Source: Dyella_B sp035690825
Lineage (GTDB): Bacteria > Pseudomonadota > Gammaproteobacteria > Xanthomonadales > Rhodanobacteraceae
NCBI RefSeq assembly: GCF_051954575.1
Contig: NZ_JBQCHP010000107.1
Span: forward strand, 1-64,000
Direction of reading: 5' to 3'
DNA length: 64,000 bases
Part shown: piece after piece, positions 52,920 through 60,670 of the stretch
How the letters are laid out: each line of letters begins with the position of its first letter
Position numbering within the stretch: position 1 is the first letter of the stretch
The notes under the pieces: model-generated
Databases searched by the model: none
Seen by the model: the letters and a program-made list of their open reading frames with translations, nothing else
Told to the model about the DNA's origin: nothing
Program-made: the position numbers and the translations under genes

Positions 52920-53696
52920 ATGAAGCTACTTGTCACCGCCCTCCTGCTCGCAGCCATGATTTCCTCGCCGCTGTTGGCGCAAACGGCTGAGCCGACTACC
53001 CCCGAAGCCACCGAGCAATGGCAACCGGTGCCGAAGATCGTCGCGCCCGGCAAGCAGGACAGCGCGCCACCGTCCGATGCCATCGTGCTGTTCGACGGTC
53101 ACGATCTGAAGCAATGGGAAACTTCCAAGGACCACTCGCCAGCACGCTGGAAGGTGCACGATGGCGTGGTCACCGTCGACAAAGCCAGCGGCAACATCCA
53201 GACCACGCAGAGGTTCAAGAACTACCAATTGCATCTGGAATGGTCCGTTCCCACCACCATCACCGGCGAAGGCCAGAAGCGCGGCAACAGCGGCGTGTTC
53301 CTCGCCTCCACCGGACCGGGCGACGAAGGCTACGAAGTCCAGATCATGGATTCGTACCACAACAAAACCTATGTCAATGGGCAAGCCGCCAGCATCTACA
53401 AACAGACGCCTCCGCTGGCCAATGCGATGCGTCCGCCGGGCGAATGGCAGACCTATGACATCGTGTGGACCGCACCGGTATTCGCCACCGACGGAACGCT
53501 CAAGTCACCCGCCTACGTCACCGTGTTCCACAATGGCGTGCTCGTGCAGAACCATACCCGGCTTGCCGGCGAAACGTTCTATATCGGCAAACCGAAATAC
53601 AAATCCTACGATACGGCGCCGATCAAGCTGCAGGCGCATGGCGATCCTTCGCCTCCGATCAGTTTTCGCAATATCTGGGTGCGGCCGCTGGATTAA
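52920..53696 (+). CDS. DUF1080 protein, 3-keto-disaccharide hydrolase family
   Basis: A 258-residue exported protein (signal LLVTALLLAAMISSPLLAQ). The single beta-jelly-roll domain of the DUF1080 / 3-keto-disaccharide hydrolase family is recognisable from IVLFDGHDLKQWE, WKVHDGVVTVDKASGN, NSGVFLAS, GYEVQIMDSY and SFRNIWVRPL. Members cleave glycosides already oxidised at C3. ATG 52920 with GAGAG 6 nt upstream is preferred to ATG 52905. It is the last gene of the operon; its stop codon shares the bases TTAA with the stop of the convergent LysE gene. Confidence 0.92.
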   Translation: MKLLVTALLLAAMISSPLLAQTAEPTTPEATEQWQPVPKIVAPGKQDSAPPSDAIVLFDGHDLKQWETSKDHSPARWKVHDGVVTVDKASGNIQTTQRFKNYQLHLEWSVPTTITGEGQKRGNSGVFLASTGPGDEGYEVQIMDSYHNKTYVNGQAASIYKQTPPLANAMRPPGEWQTYDIVWTAPVFATDGTLKSPAYVTVFHNGVLVQNHTRLAGETFYIGKPKYKSYDTAPIKLQAHGDPSPPISFRNIWVRPLD

Positions 53697-54283
53697 GGCA
53701 ACAGGCTCCACGCCAGCGACAGGGAAAACGCAGCCAGTACAAGCGAAGCGCAACGCTGCATGCCCTTGGCGCTGATCCACGTCAATCGGCCGCTGCCCAA
53801 TGCCGCGCCGAACGCGATCCAGGCCAGCCCAATGGGCAACAGCAGCAGCGAGAAAACACTCATCGCCGCCAGATAATCGGCCTCTTGCGCAAACGCCGCA
53901 GGCGGAAAAACCGTGCCGGCGAACAGCAGCGCCTTGGGGTTGAGCAGCGTCGCGACGAACAAGGTACGCGGCCCGATATCCGCTTGCGAGGAGGCTCGAA
54001 CCATAAGGCTCGTGCGCCACATGCGAACCGCAAGGTACGCGACATACAGGCAGCTGGCGATCCGCACCAGCAAGGGTAGCCAGGAAAGCGAGTGCTCGAC
54101 ATGCACGAGAAAGCCGCCCCACACCGAGATCGACACCACGTAACCGGCAAGCTCGGCGCCGGCAAGCGGCGCCGCACGCCGCACACCTCGCTGCCATCCC
54201 GCCGCGGCAAGCAGCGTGTTGGTGGGGCCGGGCGTGATCAGCACGATGGCGACGCCCAGCGCGAACAACAGCGTATTCGACAT
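53693..54283 (-). CDS. LysE/RhtB-family exporter
   Basis: A 196-residue inner-membrane protein with about six hydrophobic segments and the LysE family signature near the N-terminus (LITPGPTNTLLAAAGWQRG) and centre (FVATLLNPKALLFAGTVFP). Such proteins export amino acids or related compounds. ATG 54283 (MSNTLLFALG) is used; ATG 54292 is an alternative. The gene is convergent with and touches the end of the keto-glycoside operon, and is probably unrelated to it. Confidence 0.88.
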   Translation of the reverse strand: MSNTLLFALGVAIVLITPGPTNTLLAAAGWQRGVRRAAPLAGAELAGYVVSISVWGGFLVHVEHSLSWLPLLVRIASCLYVAYLAVRMWRTSLMVRASSQADIGPRTLFVATLLNPKALLFAGTVFPPAAFAQEADYLAAMSVFSLLLLPIGLAWIAFGAALGSGRLTWISAKGMQRCASLVLAAFSLSLAWSLLP

Positions 54284-54421
54284 GGGATGCATAGCTGGCC
54301 AACAGCGGACGCGAGGGCAAGGCGTCAACTATAAGCCAGGCCGTTCGGGCGTGAAGATCCGGTCGCTGGGATACGCGTTTCCAATACCGAAGATGGGCCC
54401 GCCGCCGCAAACATGATTCCC

Positions 54422-55012
54422 CTAACCCAGCTTCGCAGCGTCCATGAAGAACGCCAGCACACCCGCAAGCTCCCTTGCCAGGGTGATCCGATCATTCTCC
54501 AGCCACCGCAATACCGCGCCCAGGTAGAGAAAATGCAGGTGGCTGGCGAGGCGTCCTGATGCGATGTCATTGCGGATTTCGCCACCGTCCTGAGCCCGCG
54601 CAATCAACTGTGCATACAGCGCCTGCATGTCCGAATCGCCCTGCCCCGCCTGGCCATCACCGATCGTCTGAAAGCGGAAACGGATATACGGTGCGGCATA
54701 GTCGCGGTGCGCCTCCCACCAATCCGCAGACGCTTTGAACACGGCGGTGAGCTGCGCCTTGAGGCCCCGGCGCTTGATCACCTGTTGCAGAAGAGGTCCG
54801 ATGTCGCCCGCCAGCCGCGCATGCACGGCATGCACCAGCGCGGCTTCTTTCACGGCGAAGTGGTTGTACAGCGTGCCGCGCGCAACGCCTGCGGCCGCCG
54901 CGATCTGCTCCATGGTCACGCCGCCAAAGCCGTGCTCCTCGAACAGCGTCATGGCCACTTCAGCCAGGTGCGCGCGCGTGCGATCGCGTTTGCGATAGGA
55001 ATCAGTAGACAT
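54422..55012 (-). CDS. TetR-family regulator
   Basis: A 196-residue TetR/AcrR repressor with the N-terminal helix-turn-helix (FGGVTMEQIAAAAGVARGTL, then YNHFAVKEAALVHAV) and an all-helical ligand domain. ATG 55012 is the usual position relative to the DNA-binding domain; in-frame ATGs at 55030 and 55057 lie in or near the operator. It is divergent from the FAD oxidoreductase gene and probably represses it and itself. Confidence 0.9.
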   Translation of the reverse strand: MSTDSYRKRDRTRAHLAEVAMTLFEEHGFGGVTMEQIAAAAGVARGTLYNHFAVKEAALVHAVHARLAGDIGPLLQQVIKRRGLKAQLTAVFKASADWWEAHRDYAAPYIRFRFQTIGDGQAGQGDSDMQALYAQLIARAQDGGEIRNDIASGRLASHLHFLYLGAVLRWLENDRITLARELAGVLAFFMDAAKLG

Positions 55013-55033
55013 CGGTGCGCTTGCCTTCATAAC

Positions 55034-55061
55034 TGGACAATGTCCATAATTGTACATTGTT
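55034..55061. promoter_or_regulatory. Putative TetR operator
   Basis: TGGACAATGTCCA (55034-55046) is a perfect odd palindrome, and ACAATGT (55038-55044) with ACATTGT (from 55054) forms a second overlapping inverted repeat. The AT-rich block just beyond is a likely promoter. The site is 22 bp from the TetR start. Confidence 0.65.
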
Positions 55062-55151
55062 TAATTTTAGGTCTCGCCAAAGACGAGGGTTTCAAACCGG
55101 CCCCACCGTCTGTCTCGTAGCCAGGAAGCTTCAAGCCCAGTGAGGTTTTGC

Positions 55152-56615
55152 ATGTCCACACGTTCTGCGCCCACCATCGTGATCGGAGCCGGACTGTCCG
55201 GCCTTTCCGCCGCCTTGGCCCTGGCCAGGGCCGGACGCGACGTCACCGTGATAGAAGCTACCTGCGGCGTCGGTGGTTGCTGCTCCAACACCACGGTGGA
55301 CGGCTATACGTTCAATAATGGCGCCGTCTATGTAGCGCTTCCCTCGCTGCTTCGTCGAGCGTTCGCCCGGCTGGGCCTGGATCTTGACGACGAAGTGCCA
55401 TTGATACCCATCACCCAGCCGCACGAGACGCATCTGGATGATGGCACGGTCGTTCACCTGGGATCGCTGGATGCAAGTCGGGTCGAAGGCTCGCAAGCCG
55501 CGCTCCGCTCGATGCAGCTGCGCGATGGCCTCGGCAAACTGCAGCGCGACTGGCAACCGCTCTATCGCCGCCTGGTTGATGACATTCTGCCGCATGAGCT
55601 CTCCACCATGCGCACGCTTGCCCTCCTATGGCGTCACCTGCCGAAGATGAGCGGCCATGCGGATCGGCTGATTCGTCGCTACTTTGCCGATTCCGCACTG
55701 CAGGCATCGGTCGCCTCGATGCTGCTCTACACCGGCACCGCGCCGCAGCGCCTGCCCGCATCGCAACTGATCGGCGTGCTTGCCTTGCTGGACGAAGGCT
55801 TTCACCTGCCTCGCCGAGGAATGGGCGCGATCACCGCTGCGTTGCACCGCGCCCTTCACAGCGCTGGCGTGGAGATACGATGCGGCAGCAAGGTCGAGCA
55901 CATCGAGGTTTCACGCGGCGCAGTGAGCGGCGTGCTGCTGGATAGCGGTGAGCGCATGGCCGCGCGTGACGTCATCGCCACCTGTGCCGGTTTCAGCGTC
56001 GTCAATCAGTTGCTTCCACCCGCATCCAGACCGCGGGCCATGCGGCGCCTGGCTGGCAAGGCGCCGCTATCGCACCGTGCGGTCGCGATCCAGCTTGGCG
56101 GCCAGATAGCGCCGACATCCGGCGCCTTCATCGTCAACCATGTTCCGGACATGACGCGGCAGGGCGACATGCACCGGGTGACTCTGGATGAACCACGCTG
56201 GCTTTCCTGGACGTCACCCAGCAGCGTTTCACCGGAGCTCGCGCCGGCCGGCAAGGCAGTCGTCGAGCTTTTCGCGCCGGTATCGGGGATCTCCCGTGCG
56301 CAGGAATGGACACCGAGCATGACGACACACGCGGTCGAGCGGCACGTGGCGGCGCTGCAACGGCACCTTCCCGGCATGCGCGTCGAAACCATCCGCACAC
56401 TCGACCCGCAGGACTTCGCGCAGCAGCGGCATCTTTACGAGGGCGCGCTCTACGGCATCGCTCCTGGCGCCAACCCCGCCCTGTACTTTCCACACCGCAC
56501 CCCGCTTCCTGGCCTGTACCTCGCAGGACAGACGACGTTTCCCGGCTTCGGCGTGCCATCGGCGATGTACTCGGGTCTTCAGGCCGCGGAAGGCCTGCTG
56601 GCGGCGGATTGTTGA
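55152..56615 (+). CDS. FAD-dependent oxidoreductase, phytoene-desaturase-like
   Basis: A 487-residue flavoprotein with N-terminal FAD site (TIVIGAGLSGLSAALALARA), the adjacent ATCGVGGCC region, FNNGAVYVALPSLL, and the C-terminal FAD signature GLYLAGQTTFPGFGVPSAMYSG. This layout is that of the CrtI-like amine oxidase/phytoene desaturase superfamily. No carotenoid gene is nearby, so the substrate is unknown. ATG 55152 follows GAGG. Control by the divergent TetR protein is likely. Confidence 0.88.
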   Translation: MSTRSAPTIVIGAGLSGLSAALALARAGRDVTVIEATCGVGGCCSNTTVDGYTFNNGAVYVALPSLLRRAFARLGLDLDDEVPLIPITQPHETHLDDGTVVHLGSLDASRVEGSQAALRSMQLRDGLGKLQRDWQPLYRRLVDDILPHELSTMRTLALLWRHLPKMSGHADRLIRRYFADSALQASVASMLLYTGTAPQRLPASQLIGVLALLDEGFHLPRRGMGAITAALHRALHSAGVEIRCGSKVEHIEVSRGAVSGVLLDSGERMAARDVIATCAGFSVVNQLLPPASRPRAMRRLAGKAPLSHRAVAIQLGGQIAPTSGAFIVNHVPDMTRQGDMHRVTLDEPRWLSWTSPSSVSPELAPAGKAVVELFAPVSGISRAQEWTPSMTTHAVERHVAALQRHLPGMRVETIRTLDPQDFAQQRHLYEGALYGIAPGANPALYFPHRTPLPGLYLAGQTTFPGFGVPSAMYSGLQAAEGLLAADC

Positions 56616-56736
56616 ACGGCCGCATCGGGGATAAATCTTGTGGCTGAGCCGCCCTACAACAGGCCGCTGGGTTTGTTACGTTCCGTCAACCAAATGCCCA
56701 GAATGCAACGAAGCGACGAATGACTTCACCTCGACG

Positions 56737-58719
56737 CTAAATGCCACGTTGCAGCGGTAGCCACAGCGTAAATCGGGTACCGGTGTCCCCTGACTTCCAA
56801 TCGACACGCCCATCGATCGCCTGCGCGCGACGCTGCTGGTTCTGCAGGCCGCGTCCAGTGCTGCGCCACAGGGCCGTCGCCACGTCAAAACCCTGGCCAT
56901 TGTCTTCAATGATGACTTGCACGCCGGCACTCTCGGCGGCCGTGGCCACCCGGATGACCGTGGCGCGCGTGTGCCGCAGGATATTGGCCACGCTTTCCTG
57001 CACGATGCGCAGGATGTTCAGCGCGCTCGACGGATCCAGCCAGTCCAGCGGCGGCAATTCCCCGACGTCCCAGACCAATGCAACGTTGGCGCCCTCCATG
57101 CGCGGCTCCAGGCGAAAGCGCAGCGTGGCGAGCAACAGCAGCAGGTCGGCCTCGACCGGTTCCATCGAATCGATCGCCAGTTTCAGGTCGTCCATGCAGT
57201 CCTTGAGGATTTGCGAGACCTCGGTATCGCCCATGCGCCCCTGCTCCACCGAGCGGATGGCGCTGATCAGGGTAGAGCCGAGCCCGTCATGCATGTCTTG
57301 CATCAGACGCTGGCGTTCGTCGCTCAGCAACTGGCGTTGTTCGATTTCGCGCAAGCGCTGGTGGCTCTGTTCCAGCTCGACCTCACGCAAACGCAATCGC
57401 TCCGCGAGGCTGGCGTTGACCCGCTCTACTTCTTCGATCGCATGCATGTAACGCCGGTACATCAGCAGTCCGAAAAAGATGAAGGTGACACCGTTGGTGT
57501 AGGCACCCAGAAACCAACCTTCCGGACTGACGACGTTGTTGTGCATCATCCAATCGGATACGCCGAGCAACACACAGATGGCGACCGCGACGACCACCAG
57601 CCGCCCTTCCCGCGAGGACCGCCAGGTGCAAATACCGCCTACCAGGCCCACCACCATCGCCATCATCAGCTCCAATGCATAGATCACCGCGAGCATGAAT
57701 TGCGTGTTGGGCAAGGCCCACGACACCGGCATCGTCGCGACCCCAATCAGCACCGGCGCGGCAATCATGCCGCGACTGAGCCAACGCAGCGGTCGGCCGT
57801 GCAGCAGCCTCAAGAAGAAATGCCCCACCGTCAGCAGCCAGCAAAGCGAATTGACCACCAGCCAGCCGAACCAGTCGTTGGCGATGGGCAGATCCACGTA
57901 ATAGTGCAGATGCGCGGCAAAGGCGATCACCGCCAGGTTGAAGAACAACAGATAGCCCGGCTCGTGCTTGCGCTTGAACCATACGAACAAGGCAAAGACG
58001 CCCACGGCCAGAAACGCCGCATTCAACATCGCCGGCAGCCCCTGCTGCAGCCACTGCCGGGTCTGGTAACGGCCGCGCAAGGCATCGGCTGGCCCCAGCC
58101 AAAGTGAGGACACCGCCACTGGGTATTGGGCGGTGTGCTCCAGCCTGACCAGGATTTCCCGCACAGGCGCCTCGCTCACCCCCGGCTCCAGCGGCACCCA
58201 TAGCGGCGTAAACAGGCTGTTCCATTGCTGGCCGCGTTGCTGGCCCCGATACACCAGCTTGCCGTTGACGTAGAGGGCGACGGGGCCGTCGGTCTTGAGG
58301 CGCGCGCCATACAACGCCAGCGATTCGGTGACCGACTGCGGTCCGGTCACCGACAGCCTCACCCATATGATGCGGTGCGCGTTGGCCGGCGATGCAGCAT
58401 GCAAGGACAGCGGCAGCGCGGTAGCACGCCACTCGTCCGGCAAGCTGCGGCTGTCCAGCGAAGCAGGCGGCGCACTGAAGCCGGACGATGCCACTTCCTG
58501 CCAGCTGGCCTGGGTCAAATGCAGGCATTCATCTGCTCGCTGGATGCCGCTTACCGCCAGCGAGAGAAAGGCGCCCAGCGCGGCCAGCAGCGCCAGCGAA
58601 AAAATCAGCGCAGCGAAGGCAGAAAAAGGGCGTAAAGGGCGATCAGGTTTCGCCACCTCCTGCGCCGTGGCCACGCGTGCCGCACTACCCGCCCAGAATC
58701 CCCTGATTTCTGGCTTCAT
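56737..58719 (-). CDS. DesK/NarL-type histidine kinase with 7TMR-DISM-like sensor
   Basis: A 660-residue kinase. A first transmembrane helix (residues ~35-58) precedes an extracytoplasmic beta-rich domain of about 150 residues. Some seven hydrophobic helices follow (~235-430), an arrangement like 7TMR-DISM sensors. A coiled coil leads to a HisKA_3 domain (LMQDMHDGLGS, His477) and an HATPase domain (EDNGQGFD, STGRGLQNQQRRA). ATG 58719 overlaps the end of the response regulator gene by 35 nt. A GTG at 58674 would remove the overlap. Confidence 0.92.
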   Translation of the reverse strand: MKPEIRGFWAGSAARVATAQEVAKPDRPLRPFSAFAALIFSLALLAALGAFLSLAVSGIQRADECLHLTQASWQEVASSGFSAPPASLDSRSLPDEWRATALPLSLHAASPANAHRIIWVRLSVTGPQSVTESLALYGARLKTDGPVALYVNGKLVYRGQQRGQQWNSLFTPLWVPLEPGVSEAPVREILVRLEHTAQYPVAVSSLWLGPADALRGRYQTRQWLQQGLPAMLNAAFLAVGVFALFVWFKRKHEPGYLLFFNLAVIAFAAHLHYYVDLPIANDWFGWLVVNSLCWLLTVGHFFLRLLHGRPLRWLSRGMIAAPVLIGVATMPVSWALPNTQFMLAVIYALELMMAMVVGLVGGICTWRSSREGRLVVVAVAICVLLGVSDWMMHNNVVSPEGWFLGAYTNGVTFIFFGLLMYRRYMHAIEEVERVNASLAERLRLREVELEQSHQRLREIEQRQLLSDERQRLMQDMHDGLGSTLISAIRSVEQGRMGDTEVSQILKDCMDDLKLAIDSMEPVEADLLLLLATLRFRLEPRMEGANVALVWDVGELPPLDWLDPSSALNILRIVQESVANILRHTRATVIRVATAAESAGVQVIIEDNGQGFDVATALWRSTGRGLQNQQRRAQAIDGRVDWKSGDTGTRFTLWLPLQRGI

Positions 58720-59380
58720 AAATCGCTTCCGCCTTGGATGTCACATTCAATTTGCTGTAAATACGCCGCACAAAGCTGCGCACGGTAAAAGGTGACAACG
58801 ACATCAGCCTGGCGATTTCAGGGGCCGTAAAACCCTTGGTAATGAGTTCCAGTACTTCTTTCTCGCGCGCGGACAGAAGTTGCGGCGTTTCGCCCGACCC
58901 GATCGTTTGGCTTGCGCCCCCTGTCCCGCCCTGCCGAAACCGTGCCAGCACCTGTCGCGCAATGATAGGGCTGATCGGGCTGCCGCCGCTGGCCAAGCTG
59001 CGAATTTCATCGACGATTTTTGCGGGGGAACTGTCCTTCAGCAGATAACCCGATGCACCCGCCTCGATCGAACGGATCACATGGGTCTCGTCGCCGAAGT
59101 TGGTGGCGACCATGACGCTGCAACTGCTCCACTGCTGCACGGCGGCCTTGATGACATCGATGCCGGAGCCATCCGGCAAGCCCAGATCCACCAGCAGCAC
59201 GTCGGCCGGCGCACTCAAGAGCATCCTCAGCCCCTCGGCGCGCGTTCTGGCGATACCGGCAAGCCGGATGTTTTGCGCACTCTCGATCGCCTCCGTCAGG
59301 GCACGCCTGAAACCGAGATCGTCTTCCACGATGGCCACGTGGATCAGGGGCGGAGTCGCATCGGCGGCCGGTAATTCCAT
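58685..59380 (-). CDS. NarL/LuxR-type response regulator
   Basis: A 231-residue regulator: receiver domain (VAIVEDD, phospho-acceptor Asp65 in VLLVDLGLPDGSG, LLKDSSPAKI) and C-terminal LuxR helix-turn-helix (LSAREKEVLELITKGFTAPE, then SPFTVRSFVRRIYSKL). It is upstream of and overlaps the histidine kinase gene, so the two form a two-component system. Target genes are not known; the sulfotransferase and autotransporter genes start on the other side of the 390-bp gap. Confidence 0.94.
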   Translation of the reverse strand: MELPAADATPPLIHVAIVEDDLGFRRALTEAIESAQNIRLAGIARTRAEGLRMLLSAPADVLLVDLGLPDGSGIDVIKAAVQQWSSCSVMVATNFGDETHVIRSIEAGASGYLLKDSSPAKIVDEIRSLASGGSPISPIIARQVLARFRQGGTGGASQTIGSGETPQLLSAREKEVLELITKGFTAPEIARLMSLSPFTVRSFVRRIYSKLNVTSKAEAIYEARNQGILGG

Positions 59381-59773
59381 GAACAGTCCAGGATTTTAAA
59401 AGTGCGTCGTGGTGTAACGCGACGGGCGGCTACGCGCATTAGCGCCTTTGTTCTACAGGCAGCCCACGATACCGGAATAGCCGGGTGCAGCCATAAGTCC
59501 CGCCACGCGATGCGCGTTTTCGCACCGGCGCGGCCCCTAAAAGGACGTCATTTTGCCGCCTGACAGGCAAGCACGTGTGTAGCGTCTTTGTTCTACAGAC
59601 AGCCTTGCCGGTTGTCCTCACGATACCCCGCCATGGCCGCGCGCTCCCACTCGCGCTCCTCATGTTGCAGGGCAACCCCGCGAGCCGCGTCGACCGCGTG
59701 ATCCGGAGGGCCGCGCTGCAAGGGTGGGTAGCCGTCATCGACTAACGCTCCATCGTTATCCACAGGGGACCAC
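59381..59773. other. Intergenic region with a 25-bp direct repeat
   Basis: No gene is seen. A 25-bp sequence beginning TAGCGCCTTTGTTCTACAGG at 59440-59464 recurs with two differences (C/T and G/A) at 59580-59604, in the same orientation, 140 bp apart. The region also contains the probable outward promoters for the two-component genes and the sulfotransferase. Confidence 0.65.
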
Positions 59774-60589
59774 ATGGATCGCCGCATTCATTTCATCTCG
59801 GGCCTGCCCAGGTCCGGGTCCACGCTGCTGTCTGCCTTGTTGCAGCAGAACCCGCGCTTCCATGCGGGCATGAGCAGTCCGGTGGCCGGGATGGTCACCA
59901 CCATGCTTGGCGAATTGAGCGGACGCAACGAGTTTTCGGTGTTCATCAACGATGCGCAGCGCCAACGCATCTTGCGCGGCCTGGTCGCCAACTATTACGA
60001 GGACGAAGTCAGCGCCGACGTCGTGTTCGATACCAACCGGGCGTGGTGCAGCAGGCTTCCTGTACTGAAGACCCTGTTTCCCGATGCACGCGTCATCGCC
60101 TGCGTGCGGGACACGGCGTGGATCGTCGACAGCATCGAACGGCTGGTGCGCGACAACGCGTTCCAGCCTTCTTCGATGTTCAATTTTCAGCCCGGGGGCA
60201 CGGTGTACTCGCGCACCGAGGGCCTGGTCAACGGCGACGGCATGATCGGCTATGCCTACAACGCGCTGAAGGAAGCGTACTTCGGCGAAGACAGCGGCAA
60301 CCTGATGCTGTTGCAGTACGACACGCTGGCGAAAGATCCCGCACGCGCGCTGGCCGCGGTGTACGACTTCATCGGCGAACCGCGCTACGCGCACGACTTC
60401 GAGCGCGTCAGTTTCGACGACAAAGGCTTCGACCAGCGCGCCGGCACACCGGGTTTGCATCACGTGCGCGCGCATGTCGCTGCCACAGCGCGGCAAACCA
60501 TTTTGCCGCCGGATCTGTTCCACCGCTTCGAAAGCGATCCGTTCTGGCGCGATCCGCAACTCAATCCGCGCGGCGTGCGCATCGTCTGA
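59774..60589 (+). CDS. Sulfotransferase-family protein
   Basis: A 271-residue protein with the PAPS-binding P-loop at its very start (HFISGLPRSGSTLLSALLQQ) and a second motif region (RVIACVRDTAWIVDSIERLV), as in bacterial sulfotransferases of the Sulfotransfer_3 type. It would transfer sulfate from PAPS to a hydroxyl of an unknown acceptor in the cytoplasm. AGGGGA precedes ATG 59774. It lies 81 bp upstream of the autotransporter gene in the same direction. Confidence 0.88.
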   Translation: MDRRIHFISGLPRSGSTLLSALLQQNPRFHAGMSSPVAGMVTTMLGELSGRNEFSVFINDAQRQRILRGLVANYYEDEVSADVVFDTNRAWCSRLPVLKTLFPDARVIACVRDTAWIVDSIERLVRDNAFQPSSMFNFQPGGTVYSRTEGLVNGDGMIGYAYNALKEAYFGEDSGNLMLLQYDTLAKDPARALAAVYDFIGEPRYAHDFERVSFDDKGFDQRAGTPGLHHVRAHVAATARQTILPPDLFHRFESDPFWRDPQLNPRGVRIV

Positions 60590-60670
60590 TTCCAAACGAC
60601 AGCGCGGCATTCCAACAAATCAATAAACGACGCGCCGATCCGCGTCACCATCCATGACAGGGGCAACACC

